From assembly GCA_005773755.1 (NCBI GenBank), contig SXHE01000473.1, forward strand, positions 1 through 17,151: a stretch of 17,151 nt of DNA, in the 5' to 3' direction. Position 1 is the first letter of the stretch, and each line of letters opens with the position of its first letter. Shown piece by piece: positions 7,371 to 14,083 of the stretch. The position numbers and the translations under genes are program-made. The notes under the pieces were generated by a model, which was given only the letters and a program-made list of their open reading frames with translations, made no database searches and was not told the DNA's origin. This stretch comes from Planctomycetia bacterium. GTDB taxonomy: Bacteria > Planctomycetota > Planctomycetia > Gemmatales > Gemmataceae.

Positions 7371-7498
7371 CACAGTTCCCCTGCTGGCTGGTGAGTGGAA
7401 GTGTACCCCGCCCGCGCGCAACTCGCGAGTCCCGTAGCGGCGAATCGAGAGCCGAGCAATAGTTGTGAACGGCCGACTTTAATTCCGTGTAAATGCCG

Positions 7499-7509
7499 TT
7501 TTTTTTTTT
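7499..7509. repeat. Homopolymer tract of 11 T
   Basis: A T11 run is conspicuous in this GC-rich DNA. It lies in the 230-base intergenic interval between the divergent LRR and RTX genes, about 20 bases upstream of a candidate RTX promoter. Such a tract may bend DNA, change length by slippage, or act as an UP-like element. Confidence 0.6.
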
Positions 7510-7520
7510 CGCATCTATGC

Positions 7521-7549
7521 TTGACTGTTGAACCCGGCCCGATCAGAAT
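7521..7549 (+). promoter_or_regulatory. Candidate sigma-70-type promoter of the RTX gene
   Basis: TTGACT (7521-7526) and CAGAAT (7544-7549) are separated by 17 bases. This predicts a transcript start near 7556 and a leader of about 45 bases. It is the best promoter match in the interval. Confidence 0.4.
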
Positions 7550-7600
7550 CACGCCAACGGGTAGAAGCCCGCGTGTACGAACCCTTCGTGAGGAAGTACC

Positions 7601-8674
7601 ATGTCTCTCAAGTTCAAGCCGAGCGTCGAAGTGTTGGAGTCGCGCGAGAACCCGTCGGCCGTCTCATACGACGCGGTGAACAACATCATCGTCTACAGTG
7701 GCGACACTGGCGAGGCGAATAACGTCACGGTCAGCGGCAACGGGAACAGCGTCAGCATCCAGGATACGGGGGCAGGTCCCATCTCCGTTCCTCTGGCGGA
7801 CGTGGCCAACTTCAACGTGAACGGCAACACCGTCACCTATGTTGGCATGGCGCAGGTGGTCAAAGTGCAAGTGAATGGCAATGACGGGAACGACTCGATC
7901 AGCGCGGGCGGGTTGATCGGCATCCTGTTCGAGGGCAACGGCGGCGACGGCAACGACACCATCATGGGCACCGCCGGGAAGGATCTGTTGAACGGCAACG
8001 CCGGGAACGACATCCTGATGGGCCGCGGTGACGAGGACGAACTGCGCGGCGGGGCCGACAACGACAACCTATACGGCGAAGATGACCTCTCTGGCGACGC
8101 GGGGGGCGGTATCGATAAGGACCTCCTGTTCGGCGACGCGGGCGTCGACGCTCTGTTCGGCAATCGCGGGGACGATGAACTGAACGGCGGCAGTGATACG
8201 GATAACCTCTTCGGCGGGCACGGTGAGGACGAACTTACTGGTGGGGCTGGACACGACCTGCTCTTCGGAGGAGAGGACAGAGATTTCCTCATGGGTGGCA
8301 GTGGAAACGACACGATGTTCGGGGGCAACGGAAATGATGAGCTCTGGGGCGGGGACGACAACGATGCAATCTACGGGGAAGCGGGAACCGACGCGCTGGC
8401 CGGCAACAGCGGCAACGACGGGCTATTCGGCGGACTCGGCGGTGATACCCTGAATGGCGACGAGGGCAACGATGTCGTGCAAGGGGACGAGGGCGCGGAC
8501 TTCATCTACGGCGGTGCTGGTGACGACACACTGATCGATGGGACCAGTCCGACGGCGACCGACCTCTTTATCGATGTGCTCGTTGATACACAGGGGTCCA
8601 ATATCCTCTACTTGGGCACCGAATGGGATTACCTCAACTGCAACCCGACGGACGATGTTCATTGGCTCCCGTAA
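7601..8674 (+). CDS. RTX (hemolysin-type calcium-binding repeat) protein
   Basis: The 357-residue acidic protein has a short N-terminal segment with VEVLESRENPSA (9-20), resembling the LE-x-R-x-x-PS motif near the N-terminus of many planctomycete exported proteins. A beta-rich region (about 25-105) is followed by about 20 glycine/aspartate nonapeptide repeats (about 111-312) of the GGxGxDxLx type, such as GGSGNDTMF and GGNGNDELW. These form a parallel beta-roll that binds calcium and usually folds only outside the cell. The last 45 residues are repeat-free and end in VHWLP; they do not clearly look like a type I secretion signal. No enzymatic domain is visible, so a structural, adhesive or surface role is likelier than a toxin. 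GAGGAAG just before the ATG supports the start. No secretion genes lie nearby. Confidence 0.85.
   Translation: MSLKFKPSVEVLESRENPSAVSYDAVNNIIVYSGDTGEANNVTVSGNGNSVSIQDTGAGPISVPLADVANFNVNGNTVTYVGMAQVVKVQVNGNDGNDSISAGGLIGILFEGNGGDGNDTIMGTAGKDLLNGNAGNDILMGRGDEDELRGGADNDNLYGEDDLSGDAGGGIDKDLLFGDAGVDALFGNRGDDELNGGSDTDNLFGGHGEDELTGGAGHDLLFGGEDRDFLMGGSGNDTMFGGNGNDELWGGDDNDAIYGEAGTDALAGNSGNDGLFGGLGGDTLNGDEGNDVVQGDEGADFIYGGAGDDTLIDGTSPTATDLFIDVLVDTQGSNILYLGTEWDYLNCNPTDDVHWLP
7931..8536 (+). repeat. Coding tandem repeats (RTX nonapeptide block)
   Basis: The segment encodes tandem 9-residue calcium-binding repeats. At the DNA level it recurs as degenerate 27-base units rich in GGCGGC, AACGAC and GACGAC. 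The units are diverged, so the array looks old rather than recently expanded. Confidence 0.75.
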
Positions 8675-8691
8675 GTAACTCACGCTTCACA

Positions 8692-8716
8692 GGGCGCGCG
8701 GCAGGGGCCCGCGCCC
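8692..8716 (+). terminator. GC-rich stem-loop after the RTX gene
   Basis: Starting 17 bases after the TAA stop, GGGCGCG-(C)-GGC pairs with GCC-CGCGCCC (10 bp with one bulged C, loop AGGG). A weak T-run (ATTTT) follows only about 20 bases later. It probably ends or attenuates the RTX transcript before the next gene. Confidence 0.5.
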
Positions 8717-8752
8717 GCGCCATCTCGATCTAACAATTTTGGCGGGTGTGAC

Positions 8753-9655
8753 ATGCGCCAGCTCCTGCTACTCTCCGTGTGGGTAAGTCTAATGGGCTCG
8801 GGCGGTTCGTCGGTATACGCTCTGCCGCCTGCCAAACTCGAGAACCTGCCCCCGGGGGTAGAAGTTCATTCCGTGGGCATATACGAGCCGCGACATCGTG
8901 GCTTGGAAGCGGCCGAAATTACCGATTACCGCGCACTCGTGACAGCCCTCAGGGGGAAAGACCAGCCGGGGGCACATCTACGCAAACTCATCCGCACGGG
9001 TCCGGTCGATGTTCTTACAGAAGCGGTCGAGATGGGAATCGTGGAGGGGGCACAGGACGCGCGCCAAGCCGAGCAGCGCGTAACATGGCACTTGTCGCGC
9101 AACATCGGACAAGCGGCGAGAGGAAAGGTATTCTACGACAAGGAGGCATTTGCCAAACTCGAGTTGCCCAAATCGGTCCGCGAGATGATCGAACTTGCGG
9201 ACCGACGAACGCCGTTCCAGACCGAGCGACTGAACCGTGACCTGCTCGCTCTCGCATTCCCAAAGTGTATCGCACCAACCCCTACCGATTTTCAAACGGC
9301 TGATATCGTCATCAAGCCGGGGCGACCTGTCGTTCTCGTCACGTCGTCGTATTCTCAGTGTCGGTGGAACGTCACAGTTGAAAAGGGTGCTAAACTATTG
9401 GGTGTGATTCAATTTGGTGGGGGTGCTCAAGCGGTAAGCGGCACTGATGCCCCGATTGTGTATCGTGCGGCGATACTGCCCGATGGCAAGCGTGCGACCA
9501 CGTCGAGCGCGAACGTGTGGAAAGAGGAAGACACTCCCGCGTTCAAGGCATTTCGATCCGAGATCAAAGCAATCTCCGGCCAAGACTACACCAGCCATCA
9601 AGGGATGTATCAAGCAGATGGCACGCCCTTCATCGTGAAACCCAGCGCCAAGTAA
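8753..9655 (+). CDS. Exported protein of unrecognised family
   Basis: I do not recognise this 300-residue protein. MRQLLLLSVWVSLMGSGGSS followed by VYALPP looks like a signal peptide cleaved near residue 23. The mature part begins with a segment naming itself only by composition (LENLPPGVEVHSVGIYEP). It continues with a charged helical region (about 65-175) and a beta-rich segment including IVIKPGRPVVLVTSSYSQCRWNVTVE (189-214), which resembles an immunoglobulin-like or carbohydrate-recognition sandwich only vaguely. Cysteines at about 175 and 206 could pair. Third codon positions contain more A and T than neighbouring genes (runs such as AAA CTA TTG GGT, ATT CAA TTT GGT), suggesting accessory or transferred DNA. 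It follows the RTX gene by 78 bases with a stem-loop between, so co-transcription is doubtful. Confidence 0.75.
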   Translation: MRQLLLLSVWVSLMGSGGSSVYALPPAKLENLPPGVEVHSVGIYEPRHRGLEAAEITDYRALVTALRGKDQPGAHLRKLIRTGPVDVLTEAVEMGIVEGAQDARQAEQRVTWHLSRNIGQAARGKVFYDKEAFAKLELPKSVREMIELADRRTPFQTERLNRDLLALAFPKCIAPTPTDFQTADIVIKPGRPVVLVTSSYSQCRWNVTVEKGAKLLGVIQFGGGAQAVSGTDAPIVYRAAILPDGKRATTSSANVWKEEDTPAFKAFRSEIKAISGQDYTSHQGMYQADGTPFIVKPSAK

Positions 9656-9666
9656 TTCACCTCGCC

Positions 9667-9694
9667 GCGCGGCGGAAAGAGCGTTCCGCCGCGC
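9667..9694. terminator. Strong bidirectional stem-loop between convergent genes
   Basis: GCGCGGCGGAA and TTCCGCCGCGC form a perfect 11-bp stem with a 6-base loop (AGAGCG). It is centred between the stop of the exported protein (9655) and that of the convergent MoxR gene (9708). The plus-strand side is followed by a pyrimidine-rich stretch (TCATCCTCACTTCTT). Position and symmetry make it a good shared terminator. Confidence 0.65.
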
Positions 9695-9707
9695 TCATCC
9701 TCACTTC

Positions 9708-10742
9708 TTACGCGTCCCCCAAGTACTCCGGCACCTTCGTGCGGAGGTGCTCGATTTCCTGGTGCGTTTCCCCCAGGTAGGAGAGCAGCCGCAGGTCGTC
9801 CTTCGTCACCGCGCCGCCGCTGAACAGCCACGAGCGCACGCGGAACAGCTTGTACAGCTTCACCAGTTTGCGGTCGCTGATGAAGATTTTGTCCTCGCGC
9901 ACTAGCGTCTTTACCAACCGCTGGTACTCCTTGAACACGTTGTCGGGGAAGAACCGCTTGCGGTCGTTCTCTTCCTCGCCGCGGCCGTCGCCGGTCTTGC
10001 GGGCGAACAGGTGGGTCATGTACCGGTTGGCCCGGAGGAAGTCGTCGAGCGTCGCGTGGCCCTCGATCCACGGCTTCTGGTTCAGCCCCTTGTTCGCTTC
10101 GCCCTGCAACCCGGCGTCGATCAGCTCGGAGAAGTAATCCTCCTGCACGCTGCGGCTGAGTACCTTCAGCACGAAGCGGTCCTTGAGCGCCGCGAGTTCG
10201 CCCTGTTCGGGGATCTCGTTGGTCGCGGCGAACATGATCCGCAGCGGTACCGGTTCCGGCTTGCCCTCCTGGTAGAACTTCCGCTCGTTGATGATGGTGA
10301 GCAGGATGTTCAGGATGGCCGAGTTCGACTTGAAGATTTCGTCGAGGAAGACGAGCTTCGCGGTCGGCAGCTTGCCCTCCTTCTTGCGGATGTAGCGGCC
10401 GTCGCGCAGTTCCTTGATGTCGATGGCCCCGATGATCTCGCTCGGCTCGGTGAACCGCGTCAGCATGTACTCGAAGTAGTCCTCCTGCGCGATGCCGAGC
10501 GCGTCCTTGAACTTCACCACGATGTCGGACTTCGCGGTTCCGGGCGGGCCGATCAGCAGCAGTGGCTCCTGGGCAATGGCCGCCACGCACATCAGGTCTA
10601 TGATCTCCTGCTTGTTGACGAAGAACCGGCCGAGCGACTCGCGGAACCGGTTGATCCGCTTGCGGATGTTCTCGGCTTCGGATTGCAGGTCCGCGAGCGA
10701 CAGCTCTTCGGGGTTCACCGCGGGCGCGTTTTTCGGGGGCAT
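9708..10742 (-). CDS. MoxR/RavA-type AAA+ ATPase
   Basis: The 344-residue protein has all the AAA+ landmarks of the MoxR group. These are Walker A GPPGTAKS (65-72), Walker B LVFLDEIFK (130-138), sensor 1 FAATNE (171-176) and the arginine-finger region LKDRFVLKV (186-194). The conserved SAILNILLTIINERKFYQEG (141-160) is characteristic of RavA-like members. MoxR ATPases use ATP to remodel or mature partner proteins, often with von Willebrand factor A partners encoded beside them; none lies next to this one. A short C-terminal helical region follows the ATPase core. The ATG at 10740-10742 has GGAA upstream; the frame extends to 11273 but that part is antisense to the glycosyltransferase gene. 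It is divergent from the glycosyltransferase gene and has its own promoter match. Confidence 0.9.
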   Translation of the reverse strand: MPPKNAPAVNPEELSLADLQSEAENIRKRINRFRESLGRFFVNKQEIIDLMCVAAIAQEPLLLIGPPGTAKSDIVVKFKDALGIAQEDYFEYMLTRFTEPSEIIGAIDIKELRDGRYIRKKEGKLPTAKLVFLDEIFKSNSAILNILLTIINERKFYQEGKPEPVPLRIMFAATNEIPEQGELAALKDRFVLKVLSRSVQEDYFSELIDAGLQGEANKGLNQKPWIEGHATLDDFLRANRYMTHLFARKTGDGRGEEENDRKRFFPDNVFKEYQRLVKTLVREDKIFISDRKLVKLYKLFRVRSWLFSGGAVTKDDLRLLSYLGETHQEIEHLRTKVPEYLGDA

Positions 10743-10781
10743 ATCGGTTCCGGGTTGGTGTCGGTGCGAAACTGTAGGGGA

Positions 10782-10810
10782 ATCATAAGGGGTTTGCCCG
10801 CCGGTGGGAA
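10782..10810 (-). promoter_or_regulatory. Candidate promoter of the MoxR gene
   Basis: On the minus strand TTCCCA (10805-10810) and TATGAT (10782-10787) are 17 bases apart. The -10 differs from TATAAT at one position. This predicts a leader of about 32 bases before the MoxR ATG. Confidence 0.45.
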
Positions 10811-10834
10811 TCTCGGAGAGCGGCGCGATTCGGG

Positions 10835-10864
10835 TTGACGTGATTGGCCCCCGCAGTTTATCGA
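10835..10864 (+). promoter_or_regulatory. Candidate promoter of the glycosyltransferase gene, possibly leaderless
   Basis: TTGACG (10835-10840) is followed after 18 bases by TATCGA (10859-10864). A start site about seven bases downstream would fall at or next to the ATG at 10872. No Shine-Dalgarno is visible, which fits a leaderless transcript. The -10 match is weak. Confidence 0.35.
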
Positions 10865-10871
10865 CTCCCGC

Positions 10872-12533
10872 ATGACGCCAAGTCTGAACCCGGTCGCCGC
10901 GCGGCTGCCCGCCGGCGCGCCCGCCGCCCCGTCGAAGTCCAAACTCACCGATCGCGCGTGCCAGCGGCTCGCGTTCGGGTTGATCGCACTGTCGGTGGTG
11001 TTCCACCTCGCGTACCTGGCGTTCAACTGCCCGCTCGACCTCGCACCGGACGAGGCCCACTACTGGCAGTGGTCGCGGCACCTCGCGTGGAGCTACTACA
11101 GCAAGGGGCCGCTGGTCGCGTGGCTGATCCGCGCGTCGTGTGAGGTGTTTGGTTCGCTGAGTCAGACGGTGGTCGGCTCGCCGATGCTCGCCGTGCGGTT
11201 GCCGGCGGTCGCGTGCCACGCGGCGCTGCTCGCCGGCTGGTACGTTCTCGCCGCGTCCACCTTGAAGAACCACCGCGCGGCGCTCGCGCTAGTGGGCATG
11301 GCACTGACCTTCCCAACGGTGACGACGGGCGCGGTGCTGATGACCATCGACCCGCCGTACCTCGCGTGCTGGTGCTGGGCCTGCGTGGGCGTGTGGAAGG
11401 GGTTGGAGTCCGGGCGGTTCCGCTGGTGGCTCCTCGCCGCGGTGTGCTCGACGTTCGGCGTCCTGGCGAAGTACCCGATGGTGCTGCTGCCGTGCGGCGT
11501 GTTCGGCTACTTGCTGTTCTACCGGCGCGCGGAACTGAAGCGCGCCGGGTTCTGGGTGTTCGTCCTCGGCTCGGTCGCGGGGCTGGTTCCGGTCTTCGTG
11601 TGGAACGCCGCGAACGGCTGGGTGTCGTTCAAGCACGTCGGCACGCAGGCCGCTGGGCAAAGCGGGACCGGCGTGCGGTGGTTCGGGCCGCTCACGTTCG
11701 CCGCGGGCCAGGCCGCGTTCCTGATCGGCGTGTGGTTCGTGGTGTGGGTGTGCGCGGCGTGGGCGAACCGGCGCAGCGCGGACCCGGCCCGCGCGTTCCT
11801 CTGGTGGGCGTGTGTGCCCGTCTGGTGTGTGTTCGCGGTCGCCAGTTTGAAAGCCTCCGGGCAACTGAACTGGCCCGCGGCGGCTTACGTTACTGGTAGC
11901 GTGCTCTGCGTCGCGTGGGCGCGCGACCAGCTCGAAGGCCCGCGCCGGAAGAGCGTCGCGCGGCTCGTCGGCTGCGGGGCAGCGATCGGTCTCGCGCTCT
12001 CGACGCTGGTGCATTTCCCCGGCCTGGCGCGGCCCGCGCTCGCCGCGATCAGCGGGCCTGTTCGCGAAGGACAGCCGGCCCCGATCCGCCAGTACGACCC
12101 GACCGCGCGGTTGCGTGGGTGGAAGGCGCTCGGCGCGGAAGTGGACAAGGCCCGCGCCCGCGTTCGCGCGGAAACGGGCCACGAGCCGGTGGTCGCGGGG
12201 ACCGTGTGGAACGTGCCCGGCGCGCTCGGTGTGTACTGCGAGGGCAACCCGGAGACGTATTCGTTCGGGCTGGTGATGGGCGACCGGCACAGCCAGTACG
12301 ACATCTGGCGACCGAACCCGGTGGCCGACCCGCACGCTTTCCGCGGGCGCACGTTCGTCTGGGTGGGCGACGGCCTGCCGCCCGATGCCGGTGTCTTCGA
12401 GCGCGTCGAACTGGCGACCCATTTCGTCCACCGCGAACAGGGCGTACCAGTGGCGGTGTGGTGGGTGTGGATCGGCCACGGCTTCCGCGGCTTCCCCGAC
12501 AAGCCGCTTTACGGTACCGGCTCGCGCTTCTGA
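10872..12533 (+). CDS. Glycosyltransferase family 39-type integral membrane protein
   Basis: This is a 553-residue polytopic membrane protein. After a short cytoplasmic N-terminus and a first helix (about 33-51) comes LAPDEAHYWQWSRHLAWSYYSKGPLVAWLIR (58-88 region). This is the hallmark first loop of GT39/ArnT-like transferases, with Asp60-Glu61 as the likely catalytic acidic pair and YYSKGPL following. Several hydrophobic helices fill residues about 105-370, and a soluble C-terminal domain (about 400-553) lies probably outside the membrane. Relatives transfer sugars from polyprenyl-phosphate donors to lipid A or proteins; the donor and acceptor here are unknown. No polyprenyl-phosphate glycosyltransferase gene is adjacent. 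The ATG at 10872 has no ribosome-binding site but lies just after a promoter match. It is divergent from MoxR. Confidence 0.85.
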   Translation: MTPSLNPVAARLPAGAPAAPSKSKLTDRACQRLAFGLIALSVVFHLAYLAFNCPLDLAPDEAHYWQWSRHLAWSYYSKGPLVAWLIRASCEVFGSLSQTVVGSPMLAVRLPAVACHAALLAGWYVLAASTLKNHRAALALVGMALTFPTVTTGAVLMTIDPPYLACWCWACVGVWKGLESGRFRWWLLAAVCSTFGVLAKYPMVLLPCGVFGYLLFYRRAELKRAGFWVFVLGSVAGLVPVFVWNAANGWVSFKHVGTQAAGQSGTGVRWFGPLTFAAGQAAFLIGVWFVVWVCAAWANRRSADPARAFLWWACVPVWCVFAVASLKASGQLNWPAAAYVTGSVLCVAWARDQLEGPRRKSVARLVGCGAAIGLALSTLVHFPGLARPALAAISGPVREGQPAPIRQYDPTARLRGWKALGAEVDKARARVRAETGHEPVVAGTVWNVPGALGVYCEGNPETYSFGLVMGDRHSQYDIWRPNPVADPHAFRGRTFVWVGDGLPPDAGVFERVELATHFVHREQGVPVAVWWVWIGHGFRGFPDKPLYGTGSRF

Positions 12534-12559
12534 CCCGTCCCGCGAACGCGGTTCACACG

Positions 12560-12593
12560 CACCCACGGCGCGCCGTGGGTGTCCGCGTATAAT
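12560..12593 (+). promoter_or_regulatory. 22-base perfect palindrome followed by exact TATAAT (control region of the protease gene)
   Basis: CACCCACGGCG and its exact reverse complement are joined without spacer (12560-12581). Six bases later comes TATAAT (12588-12593), a consensus -10 rare in GC-rich DNA. A -35 at normal spacing would fall inside the palindrome, so the palindrome could be an operator or activator site. As RNA it could also fold as a 9-bp stem with a CGCG loop and end the upstream glycosyltransferase transcript, whose stop is 27 bases before it, although no T-tract follows directly. Confidence 0.5.
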
Positions 12594-12626
12594 CACCTCG
12601 TCGTTCACACTTCACGGAGCCGCACC

Positions 12627-14048
12627 ATGACGCACGGTCGCTGGCCGCTCGCGGTCACTTGCTTGGGGCTGGGGTTGTTCGGCGGCACGGCCGCGACGCA
12701 GCGGCTCGTCGGTCATCCGGCCGACCCGCCCCCGGTTGTGGTTCCCGCGCCGGCCCCGGCCCCGGCCCCGGCCCCGCTGCCCGGGCGCGAGTGGCAATCG
12801 TACTCGGCCGTTGTGAAGCGCGTGCTGCCCGGCGTGGTCTGCATCGAAGGGAAGGGCCGGGCGAAACGGCCCACGGGTGAGGACACCGACCCCGGCTTCG
12901 GTTCCGGCGTCCTGATCGACGCAAGCGGCGTTATCCTCACGAACAACCACGTCGTCGCCGATCTCGAGTCGGTCGAAGTCACGCTGCACGACGGCCGCAA
13001 GTTCACCACCGCGGACATCCGCCGCGACCCGAAGACCGATCTCGCGCTCGTCAAGTTGGAGGCGAAGGAGCCGCTACCGTTCCTCGACTTCGGCGACAGC
13101 GACGCGATGGAAGTGGGCGACCGCGTGCTCGCGGTCGGCGCGCCGTTCGGCCTGACCGGGTCCGTCACTAGCGGCATCGTGAGTGCCAAAAGCCGGAACA
13201 ACCTGAAACTGAACACGTTCGAGGACTTCATCCAGACGGACGCGGCGATGAACCCCGGCAACAGCGGCGGGCCGCTCGTCAACATGGACGGCAAGGTGAT
13301 CGGGCTGACGGCCGCGATCAAGACGCGGACCGGCGGCTTCCAGGGCGTCGGGCTGGCGGTGTCGAGCAACATGGCGAAGAAGATCGCCGCCGACCTGTTG
13401 AAGAACGGCGTCGTGAAGCGGTCGTTCGTCGGCGTCGCTGTGTGCGACCTGGACGACGAGACCGCGAAGCGGTCTGGGGCCAAGCCGGGCGCGGGCGTCG
13501 TCGTCACGAAAGTGGGCGAAGAGTCGCCCGCGGCGCGCGCCGGGATCGTCGCGGGCGACGTGATTACGAAGGTCAACGGCGAAGTGGTCAAGGACGCGCG
13601 CGACATGATCCGCATCACCACGACGTTGCCGGTGGGCGACACTGTGGACGTGCTGCTGTGGCGCGAGGGCAAGTTCTACGTCGGCAAGGTGAAGGTCGAA
13701 GAGGAGCGCCAGGCGCTGAAACCGGAACCGGTCGGCCCGAAGGCAGGCGGCGTATCGGCCGAGGCCGCAGGGTTCGTCGTCACGGACCTGACCGACGACA
13801 TGATTAAGCTCCGCAAGCTGCCGGCGGAGCTGAAAGCGGTCGTCATTTCCGCTGTGGCGAAAGGTAGTCTCGCGGAGAAAGCGGGCCTCGTTCGCGGGCA
13901 GATCGTGTTGCGCTTGGACAAGTCGCCAACGACCACGGCACTCGCCTTCGATCAGGCCCTGCGCGCCGCGAGCATCGAGAAGGGTGCGGTGCTCCACGTC
14001 ATGAAGGCGAACGGCGACGTGGACTTTGTGCTGATGAAACTCAAGTAG
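12627..14048 (+). CDS. DegP/HtrA-type serine protease with two PDZ domains
   Basis: The 473-residue protein starts with a hydrophobic segment (about residues 5-25) acting as signal peptide or anchor, then a Pro/Ala linker (about 34-52). A trypsin-like domain follows with the triad His108 (TNNHVV), Asp138 (KTDLALVKL) and Ser213 (NPGNSGGPL). PDZ domain 1 covers about 265-360 (SFVGVAV, ESPAARAGIVAGDVITKVNG) and PDZ domain 2 about 380-473 (GSLAEKAGLVRGQIVLRLD). Such proteins degrade or refold damaged proteins outside the cytoplasmic membrane. All catalytic residues are present. The ATG at 12627 has CGGAG eight bases upstream; an in-frame ATG at 12579 lies within the palindrome/promoter and is rejected. 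It is convergent with the HEAT-like gene. Confidence 0.92.
   Translation: MTHGRWPLAVTCLGLGLFGGTAATQRLVGHPADPPPVVVPAPAPAPAPAPLPGREWQSYSAVVKRVLPGVVCIEGKGRAKRPTGEDTDPGFGSGVLIDASGVILTNNHVVADLESVEVTLHDGRKFTTADIRRDPKTDLALVKLEAKEPLPFLDFGDSDAMEVGDRVLAVGAPFGLTGSVTSGIVSAKSRNNLKLNTFEDFIQTDAAMNPGNSGGPLVNMDGKVIGLTAAIKTRTGGFQGVGLAVSSNMAKKIAADLLKNGVVKRSFVGVAVCDLDDETAKRSGAKPGAGVVVTKVGEESPAARAGIVAGDVITKVNGEVVKDARDMIRITTTLPVGDTVDVLLWREGKFYVGKVKVEEERQALKPEPVGPKAGGVSAEAAGFVVTDLTDDMIKLRKLPAELKAVVISAVAKGSLAEKAGLVRGQIVLRLDKSPTTTALAFDQALRAASIEKGAVLHVMKANGDVDFVLMKLK
12750..12775 (+). repeat. In-frame hexanucleotide repeat encoding the Pro/Ala linker
   Basis: About four copies of CCGGCC run in tandem and encode alternating Pro-Ala in the linker between the membrane segment and the protease domain. 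Being a six-base unit, copy-number change by slippage would alter linker length without breaking the frame. Confidence 0.6.
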
Positions 14049-14056
14049 CCTCACGC

Positions 14057-14076
14057 CGCTCGCGGCTTCGCGAGCG
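14057..14076. terminator. Bidirectional stem-loop between the protease and HEAT-like genes
   Basis: CGCTCGCG and CGCGAGCG form a perfect 8-bp stem with loop GCTT. It sits in the 35 bases between the two convergent stop codons (14048 and 14084). No clear T-tract follows on either strand, so termination strength is uncertain. Confidence 0.55.
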
Positions 14077-14083
14077 ATGCGCC

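Noticed and set aside
7931..8536. Possible CRISPR or satellite array
   Set aside because: The periodicity is explained by coding RTX nonapeptides; the units are diverged and there are no unique spacers.
10743..11273. N-terminal extension of the MoxR frame
   Set aside because: It overlaps the glycosyltransferase gene on the opposite strand and has no homology-like content; the ATG at 10740-10742 gives normal MoxR length.
11289..12608. 439-residue minus-strand ORF
   Set aside because: It is antisense to the membrane glycosyltransferase and has shadow-frame composition.
12579..12626. Upstream ATG for the protease
   Set aside because: It begins inside the palindrome and before the TATAAT, and the extra residues do not resemble a signal peptide.
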